A stretch of DNA of 64,000 nt. It comes from Oscillospiraceae bacterium. GTDB lineage: Bacteria > Bacillota > Clostridia > Oscillospirales > Acutalibacteraceae. A program made the position numbers and the translations under genes. This document shows positions 33,821 to 43,189 of this stretch, in pieces. Each line of letters starts with the position of its first letter. Position 1 is the stretch's first letter. Below the pieces are notes generated by a model. It saw nothing but the letters and a program-made list of their open reading frames with translations, had not been told where the DNA came from and did no database searches. Where the stretch lies: positions 1 to 64,000 of the forward strand of contig CACYHA010000023.1 in assembly GCA_902774035.1 (NCBI GenBank). Reading direction: 5' to 3'.

Positions 33821-35481
33821 AAAAAGCACTGAGCTTTCTGCTCGCCGTTCTGCTGTGCCTTTCGGCCTTTGCGCCGCTGCAGGCCGGGGCGGCCGAGCTG
33901 CTTCTGGCGAGCATGGAAGTCGAATTCCGGCAGACGGAAGCGCGGAAGATCCTTCCGATGATCAACGAGATGCGCAAAAGCAAAGACGCCTGGTACTGGA
34001 ACCAGACCAACACCGAAAAGATCAGGGTCACCGATCTGAAGGACCTGGCTTACGACTATTCTCTTGAACAGATCGCCATGCAGCGCGCGGCGGAGATCGC
34101 CTTTTCCTATTCCCACATGCGCCCCAACGGCTCCCTGTTCTACAGCGCCTATCCGGAGGGATACCTCTACTTCGGCGTGGGCGAAAATATTGCCGCAGGA
34201 CAGATGAGCGCCGAAGAAGCCCACACGGACTGGCGCGAAGACAACGAGGATTATGAAGGGCAGGGACACCGTCGCAGTATGCTGGACGCGGACTTCACCG
34301 CCGTCGGCATCGGCTGCGTCTGCGTTGGGGGCGTCTGCTACTGGGCCGAAGAATTCAGCGGCGCCCAGAGCCTCGCGGAGGCGATCGACGCGCCCGACGG
34401 CAAGGCCGAAGTCACGCTGGAGATCGCCAAAGCCGCGGTGACCGCCACTGCCTGCAAAGCGACTCCGGAAAGCATGGAGCTCGTCGCCGGAAAAAGCGCC
34501 GCGCTGCCCGGCGCGGTCTTGCGCGCCCGCACGGCAGAAACCTGGCCGAACGGCACGGAACGCACGCTGAAAACAGATCCCGTCTGGAGCAGCGACAACA
34601 CTGCAATCGCCGCGGCACAGGACGGAAACCTCGTTGCCAAGGCCGCCGGCAGCACCAAACTGCGCGCGGACGTTTGCGGAAAAACGCTCGAGGTTCCCGT
34701 GCGCGTTGAAGGCGCGCCGGAGCCTGTGACAGAGCCTTCGAGCGAGCCTGCGACGCAGCCGCCGGAGCCGTCCTCCGAGCCGTCCTCCGAGCCGTCTTCA
34801 CAGCCCTCCGCAGAGCCTTCTGTTTCACCGTCCGCCGAACCGTCCACGCAGCCCTCCGCGCAGCCGACCACAACCCACACCCACGCGTTTGATATCATGG
34901 TCACGCCCGCGCAATATCACAAAAACGGCAAGCGGGTCATGACCTGCAGAACCTGCGGCGAACAAAAAACGGAGAAGATTCCGCAGATCGAACGCATCGC
35001 GCTTTCCAGAACCAAATACATCTGCAACGGCAAGGTCAAGACCCCGTCCGTCACCGTCACAGACGGCAGCGGCAGCGTTTTGAAGCAGGGTCGGGATTAT
35101 CAGCTCACCTACAGCAAGGGCCGCAAAGAGCTCGGCACTTACCGGGTCAAGGTCAGCTTTTTCGGCAACTACACCGGCAGCAAAAAGGTCGCGTTCAAAA
35201 TCGTGCCCGCCAAGGTGACCGGTCTGAGCGCAAAGGTGGAAAAGCAAAGCGTTGCCCTGCGCTGGGATCCCGTCATGGGCGCCAAATCCTACGCGGTCTA
35301 TTACACCACGGACAAGAACGAGCCGTATCAGAAGATCGGCAGTACCAAAAAAGCCGGCGCAACCATTCGGAAGCTCCAGCCGGGCACGGTCTATTATTTC
35401 CGTGTACGCGCCTGCGCCAAGGTGGACGGCAAAGCCTACAAGGGCGAGCTTTCCGCCGCAAAAAAATGCAAAGTGAAATAA
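33817..35481 (+). CDS. secreted CAP/SCP-domain protein with Ig-like and Fn3 domains
   Basis: The 554-residue product starts after GAGGAGG and overlaps the ThyX stop. A signal peptide (about 1-26) is followed by a CAP domain at about 35-185 (QRAAEIAFSYSHMRPNG, GVGENIAAGQ, EGQGHRRSMLD). An Ig-like segment follows (VWSSDNTAIAAAQDGNL), then a Ser/Pro/Glu linker near 300-345 built of SEPS and QPS repeats, and a C-terminal Fn3 domain (VTGLSAKVEKQSVALRWDP). It is probably an extracellular, wall-associated protein. Confidence 0.86.
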   Translation: MKKALSFLLAVLLCLSAFAPLQAGAAELLLASMEVEFRQTEARKILPMINEMRKSKDAWYWNQTNTEKIRVTDLKDLAYDYSLEQIAMQRAAEIAFSYSHMRPNGSLFYSAYPEGYLYFGVGENIAAGQMSAEEAHTDWREDNEDYEGQGHRRSMLDADFTAVGIGCVCVGGVCYWAEEFSGAQSLAEAIDAPDGKAEVTLEIAKAAVTATACKATPESMELVAGKSAALPGAVLRARTAETWPNGTERTLKTDPVWSSDNTAIAAAQDGNLVAKAAGSTKLRADVCGKTLEVPVRVEGAPEPVTEPSSEPATQPPEPSSEPSSEPSSQPSAEPSVSPSAEPSTQPSAQPTTTHTHAFDIMVTPAQYHKNGKRVMTCRTCGEQKTEKIPQIERIALSRTKYICNGKVKTPSVTVTDGSGSVLKQGRDYQLTYSKGRKELGTYRVKVSFFGNYTGSKKVAFKIVPAKVTGLSAKVEKQSVALRWDPVMGAKSYAVYYTTDKNEPYQKIGSTKKAGATIRKLQPGTVYYFRVRACAKVDGKAYKGELSAAKKCKVK

Positions 35482-35494
35482 TACCGTTGAAAAC

Positions 35495-35528
35495 GCCGCA
35501 GTCAGATCGGGCTGCGGCTTCTTTTTTT
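35495..35528 (+). terminator. terminator of the CAP-protein operon
   Basis: GCCGCAG pairs with CTGCGGC, followed by TTCTTTTTTTT. Confidence 0.85.
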
Positions 35529-35598
35529 TACGTTCAGGCCGACAAAACGCGACATGCTTTGCGTCTGCCGGGTGCTATACTGTTTGCGGGGTGAGAAA

Positions 35599-36468
35599 AT
35601 GCGCGTTGTGGTTTACGCAGACATTCTGTTCGTACTCAACGCCTACCTCACCTATGCCCTGCTGCTGGTGACGGATCTGCTTTGCCGGGCAAAGGGCAGC
35701 CGTCTGCGGCGCGCCCTCGCGGCTCTTCTCGGCGGCGCCTACGCCTTCGTGATCTTTGTGCCGAAGCTCCCGGGCTTTGTGCTCGCGCTTTCAAGGCTTG
35801 CGGCTGCGGCGGTCTTTCTCCTTGCCGCCTACGGCAAAAGCGGCCTCAAGCGGTTTTTGCTGCTTTACGGCGGCTTCTTCGCGGTCAACTTCGTCTTTGC
35901 GGGGCTGATGTTCGCCCTCTGGCACACGCTGCGCCCGAAGTCGCTGCTCTGCTTCGGCAGCGTGGTCTATTTCAACATCGACACTCTTCTGCTGGTGACC
36001 CTGACCGCCGTTTGCTACGCGGTGTTCTACGGGATCCACCGCCTGCTGGAAGCAAGGCCGCCGCGCCGCAGTCTGTTTCGGCTGACCGTGACCCTCGGCG
36101 GAAAAAGCGCCCGCTGCACCGCGTTTCTGGACAGCGGCAACCGGCTGCAGGAACCGTTTTCCGGGCTTCCGGCAATCGTTGTTGAAAAGCGCGTGCTCGC
36201 TCCGCTGCTTGGCGAAGCCGACCTGAGCGACGCCGAAACCGCCGCAAGGCTGCATCTGCGGCAGATCCCCTGCCGCGTCCTGACCGGCGAAGGCACCCTC
36301 CCCGGCTTTCGGCCGGACGAGATCGTGATCCGCAGCGCACAAGAAGCGCTGCGCACCGGGGACGTCTATGTCGCGATCTCCGAAACCCCGCTCTGCGGCG
36401 GCGACTACGGCGCGCTGCTGCACCCGAATCTGATGGAAGAAACGAATGTGATTCTATGCAAAAAATGA
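35599..36468 (+). CDS. spoIIGA: sigma-E processing peptidase SpoIIGA
   Basis: The 289-residue protein starts after GGGGTGA. The first half has five membrane helices ([18 protein letters not shown] to [20 protein letters not shown]). The second half is an aspartic-protease-like domain with [13 protein letters not shown], whose Asp178 is in the DSGN motif. It cleaves the pro-sequence of sigma-E in the mother cell during sporulation. Its last 13 bases overlap sigE, the standard arrangement in spore-forming Firmicutes. Confidence 0.93.
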   Translation: MRVVVYADILFVLNAYLTYALLLVTDLLCRAKGSRLRRALAALLGGAYAFVIFVPKLPGFVLALSRLAAAAVFLLAAYGKSGLKRFLLLYGGFFAVNFVFAGLMFALWHTLRPKSLLCFGSVVYFNIDTLLLVTLTAVCYAVFYGIHRLLEARPPRRSLFRLTVTLGGKSARCTAFLDSGNRLQEPFSGLPAIVVEKRVLAPLLGEADLSDAETAARLHLRQIPCRVLTGEGTLPGFRPDEIVIRSAQEALRTGDVYVAISETPLCGGDYGALLHPNLMEETNVILCKK

Positions 36469-37181
36469 AGCGTGCCCTTGCGTTTTTGCGGCAAAAGCTG
36501 GTTCGCCTTTCCGCGCTGTTCAAGGGAGAGATCCACTACATCGGCGGCGCACAGACGCTGCCCGAGCCGCTGACAAAGCAGCAGGAGGCCCGGGCGCTGG
36601 AAGCGCTCGAACGCGGCGAACCGGGCAGCCGCGACCGACTGATCGTCCACAACCTGCGTCTGGTGGTTTACATTGCGCGAAAATTCGAAAACACCGGCGT
36701 CGGGATCGAGGATCTGATCTCCATCGGCACCGTGGGGCTCATCAAGGCGGTGAACACCTTCTGTCCGGGTAAAAAGATCAAGCTCGCCACCTACGCCTCC
36801 CGCTGCATCGAAAACGAGATCCTCATGTATCTGCGCAAATGCGCAAACCGCAAGAACGAGGTCTCCATCGACGAGCCGCTGAACGTGGACTGGGACGGAA
36901 ACGAGCTGCTGCTGTGCGACGTGCTCGGCTCCGAAAGCGACGAGGTCAGCCGCGACCTGGAAAGCCGCGACGAACAAACGCGCCTGCTGGCGCTCGTCCA
37001 GCGGCTGGACGCACGGGAAAAGGAGATCATGACCCTGCGCTTCGGCCTGTTCGGCTCCAGGGAATACACCCAGCGAGAGGTCGCCGACCGGCTGGGCATT
37101 TCACAGAGCTATATCTCGCGGCTGGAAAAACGGATTCTCGCGCGGCTGAAGGAGGAACTGACGGCGCAGGAGCAGATCTGA
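36456..37181 (+). CDS. sigE: RNA polymerase sigma factor sigma-E
   Basis: The 241-residue protein is a sigma-70 family member with region 2 ([20 protein letters not shown]), the [15 protein letters not shown] -10 contact and the region 4 HTH ([20 protein letters not shown]). The pro-sequence ends [13 protein letters not shown], matching the SpoIIGA cleavage area. It directs early mother-cell genes. Adjacent spoIIGA supports the assignment and shows that the organism has a sporulation programme. Confidence 0.94.
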   Translation: MQKMKRALAFLRQKLVRLSALFKGEIHYIGGAQTLPEPLTKQQEARALEALERGEPGSRDRLIVHNLRLVVYIARKFENTGVGIEDLISIGTVGLIKAVNTFCPGKKIKLATYASRCIENEILMYLRKCANRKNEVSIDEPLNVDWDGNELLLCDVLGSESDEVSRDLESRDEQTRLLALVQRLDAREKEIMTLRFGLFGSREYTQREVADRLGISQSYISRLEKRILARLKEELTAQEQI

Positions 37182-37250
37182 CCTGGCGCGGTGAAGGTTC
37201 GCCGCGTCCGTTATCTGCCCCGGCCGAAGCCCGGAACCACGCATCAAGAA

Positions 37251-37290
37251 GCCGCAGCGGCACACGTTTTGTATGCCTCTGCGGCTTTTA
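37251..37290. terminator. bidirectional terminator between sigE and the PNPOx-like gene
   Basis: GCCGCAG pairs with CTGCGGC, with a T run on the plus strand and A run on the other side. Confidence 0.75.
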
Positions 37291-37293
37291 TCT

Positions 37294-37767
37294 TTATTTT
37301 TCATGTACCAGTTTGCCGGTCATGTGCGCGACTTTGATTTTGACAACGTCGGCGCGGACGGCATTTCGGGCCAAATCAGCCTCCGTATCCTCCTCCGGTG
37401 GAAAATACTTCTTTGCAAGCGCGCGTAAAACGGCGTTCTTTTTTTCTTCGTCCGTCACGATGGATGCCGTTCCGAAAACCACCGCGCTCTTCACATACCA
37501 TGCCCAGTCGCCGCGCTTTTCGTCGCCGCCGAACACGGTAAAGCACACCTTCGGATCCCGCAGGATCGCGTCGCGCTTATGGCCTTGCTTTGCACAGTGA
37601 AAATACAGACAGTTTTCTGCTGCGTCATAGATATAATTCAGCGGAACCGCATACGGGTAACCGCAGTCGCCGTGCACGGCAAGCACACCGCGCCCCGCAG
37701 ACTCCAGAAATGCGCGGCAATCGGCTTCAGGGATTGTTTGCTTCGTTCTTCGCATTTTCCGGAACAA
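37294..37767 (-). CDS. pyridoxamine 5'-phosphate oxidase-like (NimA-type) flavoprotein
   Basis: The 157-residue protein has the split-barrel FMN fold: LAVHGDCGYPYAVPLNYIYD, LYFHCAKQGHKRDAI and KVCFTVFGGDEKRGDWAWYV. These small flavoproteins reduce or bind nitro compounds, haem or flavin and are often called pyridoxamine oxidase family. The start is TTG at 37767, since GGAGGAG is eight bases upstream; an ATG at 37755 lacks a site. It overlaps the end of the YitT gene by 41 bases, so the two form an operon. Confidence 0.82.
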   Translation of the reverse strand: MFRKMRRTKQTIPEADCRAFLESAGRGVLAVHGDCGYPYAVPLNYIYDAAENCLYFHCAKQGHKRDAILRDPKVCFTVFGGDEKRGDWAWYVKSAVVFGTASIVTDEEKKNAVLRALAKKYFPPEEDTEADLARNAVRADVVKIKVAHMTGKLVHEK

Positions 37768-38662
37768 CGCCGTTCTCCTCCTTCCTTTCGGAACTCTGAT
37801 TACTCAAAAAAACGTCTGCCACCTCGGTGATCGTGATATAGGCCGAAGGGTCGATCTGATGCACCAGCGCTTTCATTTTTGCAACCTGAAAGCGGTTCAC
37901 CACGAAATAGACCAGCGTCTTTTTGCGCCCGGAATAGCCGCCGCGCGCGTCGATCACCGTTGCGCCGGTTTCAAACGCGGCGGAAAGGGTTTCGCAGATC
38001 TCATTCGGTTTCACCGTCACGATCATCGCCGCCTTCGCGCGGTCGATACCGTCCACGATGAAATCCACGGTTTTCAGCGCGGCAGCATAGGTCACGATGG
38101 AATACAGCGGCAGGATCCAGCTTCGCAGCACGGCGCCGCAGACGATGTACAGCAGCACGTTATAGACCATGCAGAACGTGCCGACGCTGATGCCGAGCTT
38201 TTTTGCAAAGATCATGGCGATGACCTCGATGCCGTCCATCGCGCCGCCGTAGCGCATGGCAAGTCCGCTGCCGATGCCGGAGATGATTCCGCCGAACAGA
38301 GCGCAAAGCAGCAGATCTCTGCCCGCAAGGGGCGAGGCAAAGGAAACGTCGATCGGCAGAACCTCCATGATGAGCCAGGCGGTCAGGGAATAGACCGCGA
38401 CGGCATAGATCGCACTCACGGTAAACACAGCGCCTTGCTTCTTGAGTCCGTAAAGGAACAGCGGAATGTTCAACGCGGCGAGGAACAGCGAAAGCGGCAA
38501 AAACGAAGGCGTGAGCTGCGAAATGAGCATGGAGGTGCCGGAGATGCCGCTGTCGTAAAGATGCACCGGATAAAGGAAAAAGACGACGCCGCAGGCGTTG
38601 ATGATGCCGGCGGCAGTCAGCACCAAAAAGTTTTTGACATGGGATTTCCATTGTGTTTTCAT
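37727..38662 (-). CDS. YitT-family membrane protein
   Basis: The 311-residue protein has five or six membrane helices (FLVLTAAGIINACGVVFFLY, LSLFLAALNIPLFLYGL, AVAVYSLTAWLIMEVLP, LLLCALFGGIISGIGSGLAM) and a C-terminal DUF2179 domain (GATVIDARGGYSGRKKTLVY to VHQIDPSAYITITEVADVF). The family is common in Firmicutes and its transport substrate is unknown. The transcript continues into the PNPOx-like gene. Confidence 0.88.
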   Translation of the reverse strand: MKTQWKSHVKNFLVLTAAGIINACGVVFFLYPVHLYDSGISGTSMLISQLTPSFLPLSLFLAALNIPLFLYGLKKQGAVFTVSAIYAVAVYSLTAWLIMEVLPIDVSFASPLAGRDLLLCALFGGIISGIGSGLAMRYGGAMDGIEVIAMIFAKKLGISVGTFCMVYNVLLYIVCGAVLRSWILPLYSIVTYAAALKTVDFIVDGIDRAKAAMIVTVKPNEICETLSAAFETGATVIDARGGYSGRKKTLVYFVVNRFQVAKMKALVHQIDPSAYITITEVADVFLSNQSSERKEENGVVPENAKNEANNP

Positions 38663-38687
38663 TCTTCATCGCGCCCTTTCGTACTCT

Positions 38688-38716
38688 ATTGTAACGGATT
38701 CTCGTTCCGATTGCAA
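38688..38716 (-). promoter_or_regulatory. promoter of the YitT-PNPOx operon
   Basis: On the minus strand TTGCAA (38716-38711) and TACAAT (38693-38688) are 17 bases apart. Confidence 0.7.
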
Positions 38717-38840
38717 GCCTTTTGCGCCCGATGCTCCATGCAGACGCGGAAAAATCGGCGGCAGCCCCCTGCGCTTTGCACATCTTCACAAGGCGCCGGC
38801 GCTTGATCTGCAACGAACGTCGATTTTTCAGACACAGAAC

Positions 38841-38880
38841 CGCGGTTTTCGTTGACATAGCGCGGTTTTCATACTATAAT
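38841..38880 (+). promoter_or_regulatory. consensus promoter with two CGCGGTTTTC direct repeats
   Basis: TTGACA (38852-38857) and TATAAT (38875-38880) are 17 bases apart. CGCGGTTTTC occurs at 38841-38850 and again at 38861-38870, two helix turns apart and flanking the -35 box, so a dimeric regulator could bind there. Confidence 0.8.
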
Positions 38881-38920
38881 TAAGAGAAAAGCAAAAAAAC
38901 GTCAAAGGAGATTCGACAAT

Positions 38921-39358
38921 ATGAAAGAGTTTTTTCAAAAAATGGTTGCTTTTTTTCTGGCGATCCTCGCCGCATTGGGCATCAGTCTGAAAACGCCTGA
39001 AACGCCCTCCATCACCCTTTCGGAAAACGACAGCTACGCTGTCGACGACGGCACCGTGACCTTCGCCTTTGCGTCCAACCCCTCCACCGGCTACACCTGG
39101 GAGGTCCGCCAGGAGGGCAAAAGCGTTAAGCAGAGCCGCGCGTGGTACGAGAGCGGCACCGACGAGCGCGGCGACATTGCCATCGCCGGCCGAAGCGGGA
39201 CACAGTTTTACACCTATCAGGCCGTTGCTGCGGGCAAAACCACGCTGACCTTCGACTATGCGCGCCCCTGGGAGAAGGAGCCGCCCATCAAGTCCTATGA
39301 GGTTTGCATCACGGTTGACAAGGATCTGAAGATCAGCGACGTTGCCGTGGCTGCGTAA
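38921..39358 (+). CDS. chagasin-like (I42) protease-inhibitor domain protein
   Basis: The 145-residue protein has an N-terminal membrane or signal segment (MVAFFLAILAALGI, about 8-22). A chagasin fold follows, with the loops typical of I42 cysteine-protease inhibitors: SNPSTGYTWEV, the central GRSGTQFYTYQ, and DYARPWEKEPP. It should inhibit papain-like proteases outside the membrane or protect a secreted partner. The start follows AAAGGAG. It is controlled by the consensus promoter upstream and precedes a large glycoside hydrolase in the same orientation, possibly in one transcript. Confidence 0.84.
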   Translation: MKEFFQKMVAFFLAILAALGISLKTPETPSITLSENDSYAVDDGTVTFAFASNPSTGYTWEVRQEGKSVKQSRAWYESGTDERGDIAIAGRSGTQFYTYQAVAAGKTTLTFDYARPWEKEPPIKSYEVCITVDKDLKISDVAVAA

Positions 39359-39374
39359 ACGGGGAGAAACAGCC

Positions 39375-42300
39375 ATGCTTTACAAAAAGAACCATACATC
39401 AACGCTGTCAAAGGCGCTGTTTCAGAACCCGACCGCGGAGTACCGCGGCACGCCGTTTTGGGCGTGGAACGATCTGCTGACAAAGGAAGAACTGGAACGG
39501 CAGATCGACGTGTTTCGCGCCATGGGGTTCGGCGGCTTTCATATGCATGTGCGCACCGGGCTGAAAAACACGTATCTGAGCGACGAATTCATGTCGCTCG
39601 TGCGCGCCTGCGTCGACAAGGCGAAAGAGAATCAGATGCTCGCGTGGCTCTATGACGAGGATCGTTGGCCCTCCGGTGCGGCGGGCGGTCTTGTGACCAA
39701 AGACGAGCGTTTTCGCGCCCGTGCGCTGTATTTCACGAACGACGAAAACGACGCCGACGCGCTTGGCGCGGGCGACAGGCTGCTGACGTGCTACGACGTT
39801 GTGCTCGGCGGCGACGGCACCCTGCAGACCTTCCGGCAGATCGGCCGGGCAGATGAAGCCAAAGGTGAAAAATGGTTCGCCGTGCTGCGCATCAGCTCCC
39901 CATCCTCCTGGTACAACGGCCAAACCTATGTGGACACGCTGAACAAGGAAGCGATCGAACAGTTTGTGCGCGTGACGCATGAGCGATACAAGGCGACGGT
40001 CGGCGACGAGTTTGACAAAACGATCCCCTCCGTCTTCACCGACGAGCCGCAGTTCACCAGCAAAAGCACGTTGAAACACAGCCTTGCGCAGGGCAAGACC
40101 TGGGTTCGTCTTCCGTGGACGAACCGTGTTCCCGAGCTGTACCGCGCGGCCTATGGCGAAGACATTTTCGAGACCCTGCCGGAACTGATCTGGGAACTGC
40201 CGGAGGGCAGAATCTCTGAAGCGCGGTATCGGTTTCATGATTTCATTGCGGAGCTCTTTGCCTCCTCTTTCGCGGACACCATCGGTGGATGGTGCGACAA
40301 AAACGGCATCGCGCTGACCGGACATATGATGGAGGAGCCTTCGCTGCGCAGCCAGACGGCGATCATCGGCGAAGCCATGCGCTCTTACCGATCCTTCGGC
40401 ATTCCGGGCATCGACATGCTGTGCAACTATCACGAATTCACCACCGCAAAGCAGGCGCAGTCCGCCGCACATCAATTCGGCAGAGAAGGCGTGCTTTCCG
40501 AGCTTTACGGCGTGACAAGCTGGGACGCGGATTTCCGGCTTTATAAGCACCAGGGCGACTGGCAGGCAGCGCTCGGCGTGAGCGTGCGTGTGCCGCACCT
40601 GTCCTGGTACTCCATGCAGGGCGAAGCCAAGCGCGATTATCCCGCTTCCATCAGCTATCAATCCGCATGGCACACACAGTGGCATCTGCTGGAGGATCAT
40701 TTCGCCCGGATCAACACCGCACTGACCCGCGGCAAGCCCAAGGTCAAGGTGGCGGTCGTGCATCCCGTGGAGTCCTTTTGGTTGCACTGGGGGCCGAACG
40801 ACAAAACCGCCGGGATCCGCGAAGACATGGACACGCGGTTTCAGGATCTGACAAATTGGCTGCTGGAAGGCATGATCGACTTCGACTTTCTCTGTGAATC
40901 GCTCCTGCCCCGGCTTTGCAAACAGGGCGGCGCGCCTCTGCATGTCGGCGAAATGCGCTATGACACGGTCATCGTTCCCGCCTGCGAAACCCTGCGCTCC
41001 ACAACGCTGGAACGGCTGGAAGCCTTCCGCGCCGCCGGCGGCAGACTGATCTTCCTCGGCAAAGCGCCCACACTGGAAAATGCCGTTCCCTCTGTGCGCG
41101 GGAAAGCGCTGTTTGACCGGAGTGAGCAGGTGGAATTCGCCCGCGCGGCGCTGCTGGATTCGCTGGACGGCGACCGGTTCCTGACCGTTCGGGACGCTGA
41201 CGGACGGCTTGCGGGCGGACTGCTGCACCAGCTTCGCAGCGACACGGACGGCGACTGGCTCTTCCTTGCCCACAGCACAGAACCGAACTGCAAGGATCTT
41301 TCCCGTCGGCGCGAACTTGATCTGACGATCAAGGGCAGCTTTGCGCCCCTGCTCTATGACACAACCAACGGCGAGATCCGCCCCCTCGGCGCGGATTATG
41401 AGAACGGCTGCACCGTGGTCAAAACGGCGCTGTATGACTACGACTCCCTGCTGATCAAGCTGGTTCCAGGCAAAGCCGACCGGCCGGCACACGCGGAAAA
41501 ACACGCGTTCAAAACCGCTGCGGTGATCCACCGCCCGCTGTTCTGCACCCTCGGCGAAGACGACGAGAACGTGCTGCTGCTGGACACGGCGGAATATGCC
41601 CTTGACGGCGGCCCGTTTGCGGCAAAGGAGAACATTCTGCGGCTGGACGACCGCCTGCGCGACCGGCTCGGATTCCCCCGGCGCAGCGGCCACGTTGCCC
41701 AGCCCTACACCATCAAGGACACGCCGCCGACGCACACCGTCACGCTGCGCTTTCGCATCCAAAGCGAAGTCGAGCTTTCGCAGGCGCACCTCGCGCTGGA
41801 AGATCCTGAGGTTTCCGAGATCACCCTGAACGGCGAACCTGTGAACAACACGCCGAAGGATTGCTTTGCTGACATCGCCATCCAAAAAGTGGCGCTGCCC
41901 GGGCTGAAAACAGGTGAAAATATTCTCACCGTGACGCAGCCGTTCGGCGAGCGCACAAATCCGGAAGCAATGTATCTGCTTGGTGATTTTCACGTGCGCG
42001 TGATCGGCGAAGAAGCGATCCTCAGCGGATCCGACTTGCAGCCGACCTTCGGCGACCTGACAACCCAGGGACTCCCCTTCTACGGCGGCAAAGTGCGCTA
42101 CGGATTCAAAGCAGCAGCGAAAAACGGCGAGCTGACCGTCCACGCCTCCTGCTACCGCGGCGGCCTCATCAAGGTTTTCTGCGACGGAAAGGACGTCGGC
42201 GCGATCCTCTACCCGCCCTATGATCTGACGATCAAAGGCCTTGCGGACGGCGAACACATAATCGTGCTCGAGCTGTTGCTGCACCGCTACAACACTTTCG

Positions 42301-42452
42301 GCCCGGTGCACCTTGTGAATGAAAAACGTACATGGCACGGGCCGGACGCGTGGCGCACCGAAGGCGACGATTGGAGCGACGCCTATATGCTGCGCCGCAC
42401 CGGGATTTTGAAAGCGCCCGAGATACTGGAAAGAGAGGAAGAAACTACATGA
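39375..42452 (+). CDS. large GH106-like glycoside hydrolase
   Basis: The 1025-residue protein starts after GGGGAG. The catalytic region opens with FQNPTAEYRGTPFWAWNDLL, RAMGFGGFHMHVRTGL and the DEDRWPSGAAGG segment typical of the GH106 alpha-L-rhamnosidase group and its relatives. Beta-rich and carbohydrate-binding modules follow to the C terminus. No signal peptide, so it acts inside the cell on imported plant glycans. The last four bases overlap the SGNH gene, so the two are coupled. Exact substrate cannot be read. Confidence 0.78.
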   Translation: MLYKKNHTSTLSKALFQNPTAEYRGTPFWAWNDLLTKEELERQIDVFRAMGFGGFHMHVRTGLKNTYLSDEFMSLVRACVDKAKENQMLAWLYDEDRWPSGAAGGLVTKDERFRARALYFTNDENDADALGAGDRLLTCYDVVLGGDGTLQTFRQIGRADEAKGEKWFAVLRISSPSSWYNGQTYVDTLNKEAIEQFVRVTHERYKATVGDEFDKTIPSVFTDEPQFTSKSTLKHSLAQGKTWVRLPWTNRVPELYRAAYGEDIFETLPELIWELPEGRISEARYRFHDFIAELFASSFADTIGGWCDKNGIALTGHMMEEPSLRSQTAIIGEAMRSYRSFGIPGIDMLCNYHEFTTAKQAQSAAHQFGREGVLSELYGVTSWDADFRLYKHQGDWQAALGVSVRVPHLSWYSMQGEAKRDYPASISYQSAWHTQWHLLEDHFARINTALTRGKPKVKVAVVHPVESFWLHWGPNDKTAGIREDMDTRFQDLTNWLLEGMIDFDFLCESLLPRLCKQGGAPLHVGEMRYDTVIVPACETLRSTTLERLEAFRAAGGRLIFLGKAPTLENAVPSVRGKALFDRSEQVEFARAALLDSLDGDRFLTVRDADGRLAGGLLHQLRSDTDGDWLFLAHSTEPNCKDLSRRRELDLTIKGSFAPLLYDTTNGEIRPLGADYENGCTVVKTALYDYDSLLIKLVPGKADRPAHAEKHAFKTAAVIHRPLFCTLGEDDENVLLLDTAEYALDGGPFAAKENILRLDDRLRDRLGFPRRSGHVAQPYTIKDTPPTHTVTLRFRIQSEVELSQAHLALEDPEVSEITLNGEPVNNTPKDCFADIAIQKVALPGLKTGENILTVTQPFGERTNPEAMYLLGDFHVRVIGEEAILSGSDLQPTFGDLTTQGLPFYGGKVRYGFKAAAKNGELTVHASCYRGGLIKVFCDGKDVGAILYPPYDLTIKGLADGEHIIVLELLLHRYNTFGPVHLVNEKRTWHGPDAWRTEGDDWSDAYMLRRTGILKAPEILEREEETT

Positions 42453-43099
42453 AAAAAACCATTCTGTTTCAGGGAGACTCCGTAACGGACTGCGGCAGAA
42501 ACCGCTGCAGCGACGCCGAACTCGGCGACGGCTACCCGAGATTGATCGAAGCGTCCCTCGGCTTTGACGCTCCGGGCGTCTACCGGTTTGTCAACCGCGG
42601 CATCAGCGGTGACCAGGTCGCAAGCGTTTACAAGCGCCTGCAGGCTGACATTTTGGATGTCAAGCCCGACTTCATGAGCCTTTTGATCGGCGTCAACGAT
42701 ATCTGGCATCCGCTGGATCAGGGCATCATCACGGACACGGTGGAGCTGGCTGCGCTGCTGGAAGCCCTTGTCGGCGAAGTGCAGCGCGCCCTGCCCCAAA
42801 CAACGATCCTGCTGATGGCCCCGTTTATTCTGCGCGGCGCCGCAACCGAAGATCTGCCCGATATGCCCGGCCGCTTCGACGCGTTTTTCAGCGGCGTCCG
42901 TTCGTTCGCCGAACAGATGCAGCGCGTTGCCGAACGGCGGAACGTGCTGTTCCTGGATCTGAAAAGCGCGTTTGACGACGCGGCAAAGAAGGCGGAGCCT
43001 TCCTACTGGCTGGCCGACGGCGTGCATCCCACCGCAAAGGGACACGAGCTGATTAAGCGCGAATGGCTACGCGTTTTTACACAAGCTTCACAGAATTGA
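42449..43099 (+). CDS. SGNH-family hydrolase
   Basis: The 216-residue enzyme starts with ATGA overlap to the preceding glycosidase and has LFQGDSVTDCGRN (catalytic serine), NRGISGDQVA, LLIGVNDIWH and the terminal Asp-His pair in DGVHPTAKGHELI. It removes acyl groups such as acetyl. Coupling to a rhamnosidase-like enzyme suggests combined removal of side groups and sugars from pectin or arabinogalactan-type glycans (inference). Confidence 0.88.
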   Translation: MKKTILFQGDSVTDCGRNRCSDAELGDGYPRLIEASLGFDAPGVYRFVNRGISGDQVASVYKRLQADILDVKPDFMSLLIGVNDIWHPLDQGIITDTVELAALLEALVGEVQRALPQTTILLMAPFILRGAATEDLPDMPGRFDAFFSGVRSFAEQMQRVAERRNVLFLDLKSAFDDAAKKAEPSYWLADGVHPTAKGHELIKREWLRVFTQASQN

Positions 43100-43189
43100 C
43101 CCGCGCATGTCATCTTTTCAGTGTATGATCGTCATGGACCGCCGGTGATCCGGCGATCCATCGGAAACAAAAATTAAGGGGGATAACCC

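Noticed and set aside
39408-42338. A 976-codon frame opposite the GH106-like gene
   Set aside because: No ribosome site, no domain, and the opposite strand has a recognisable enzyme.
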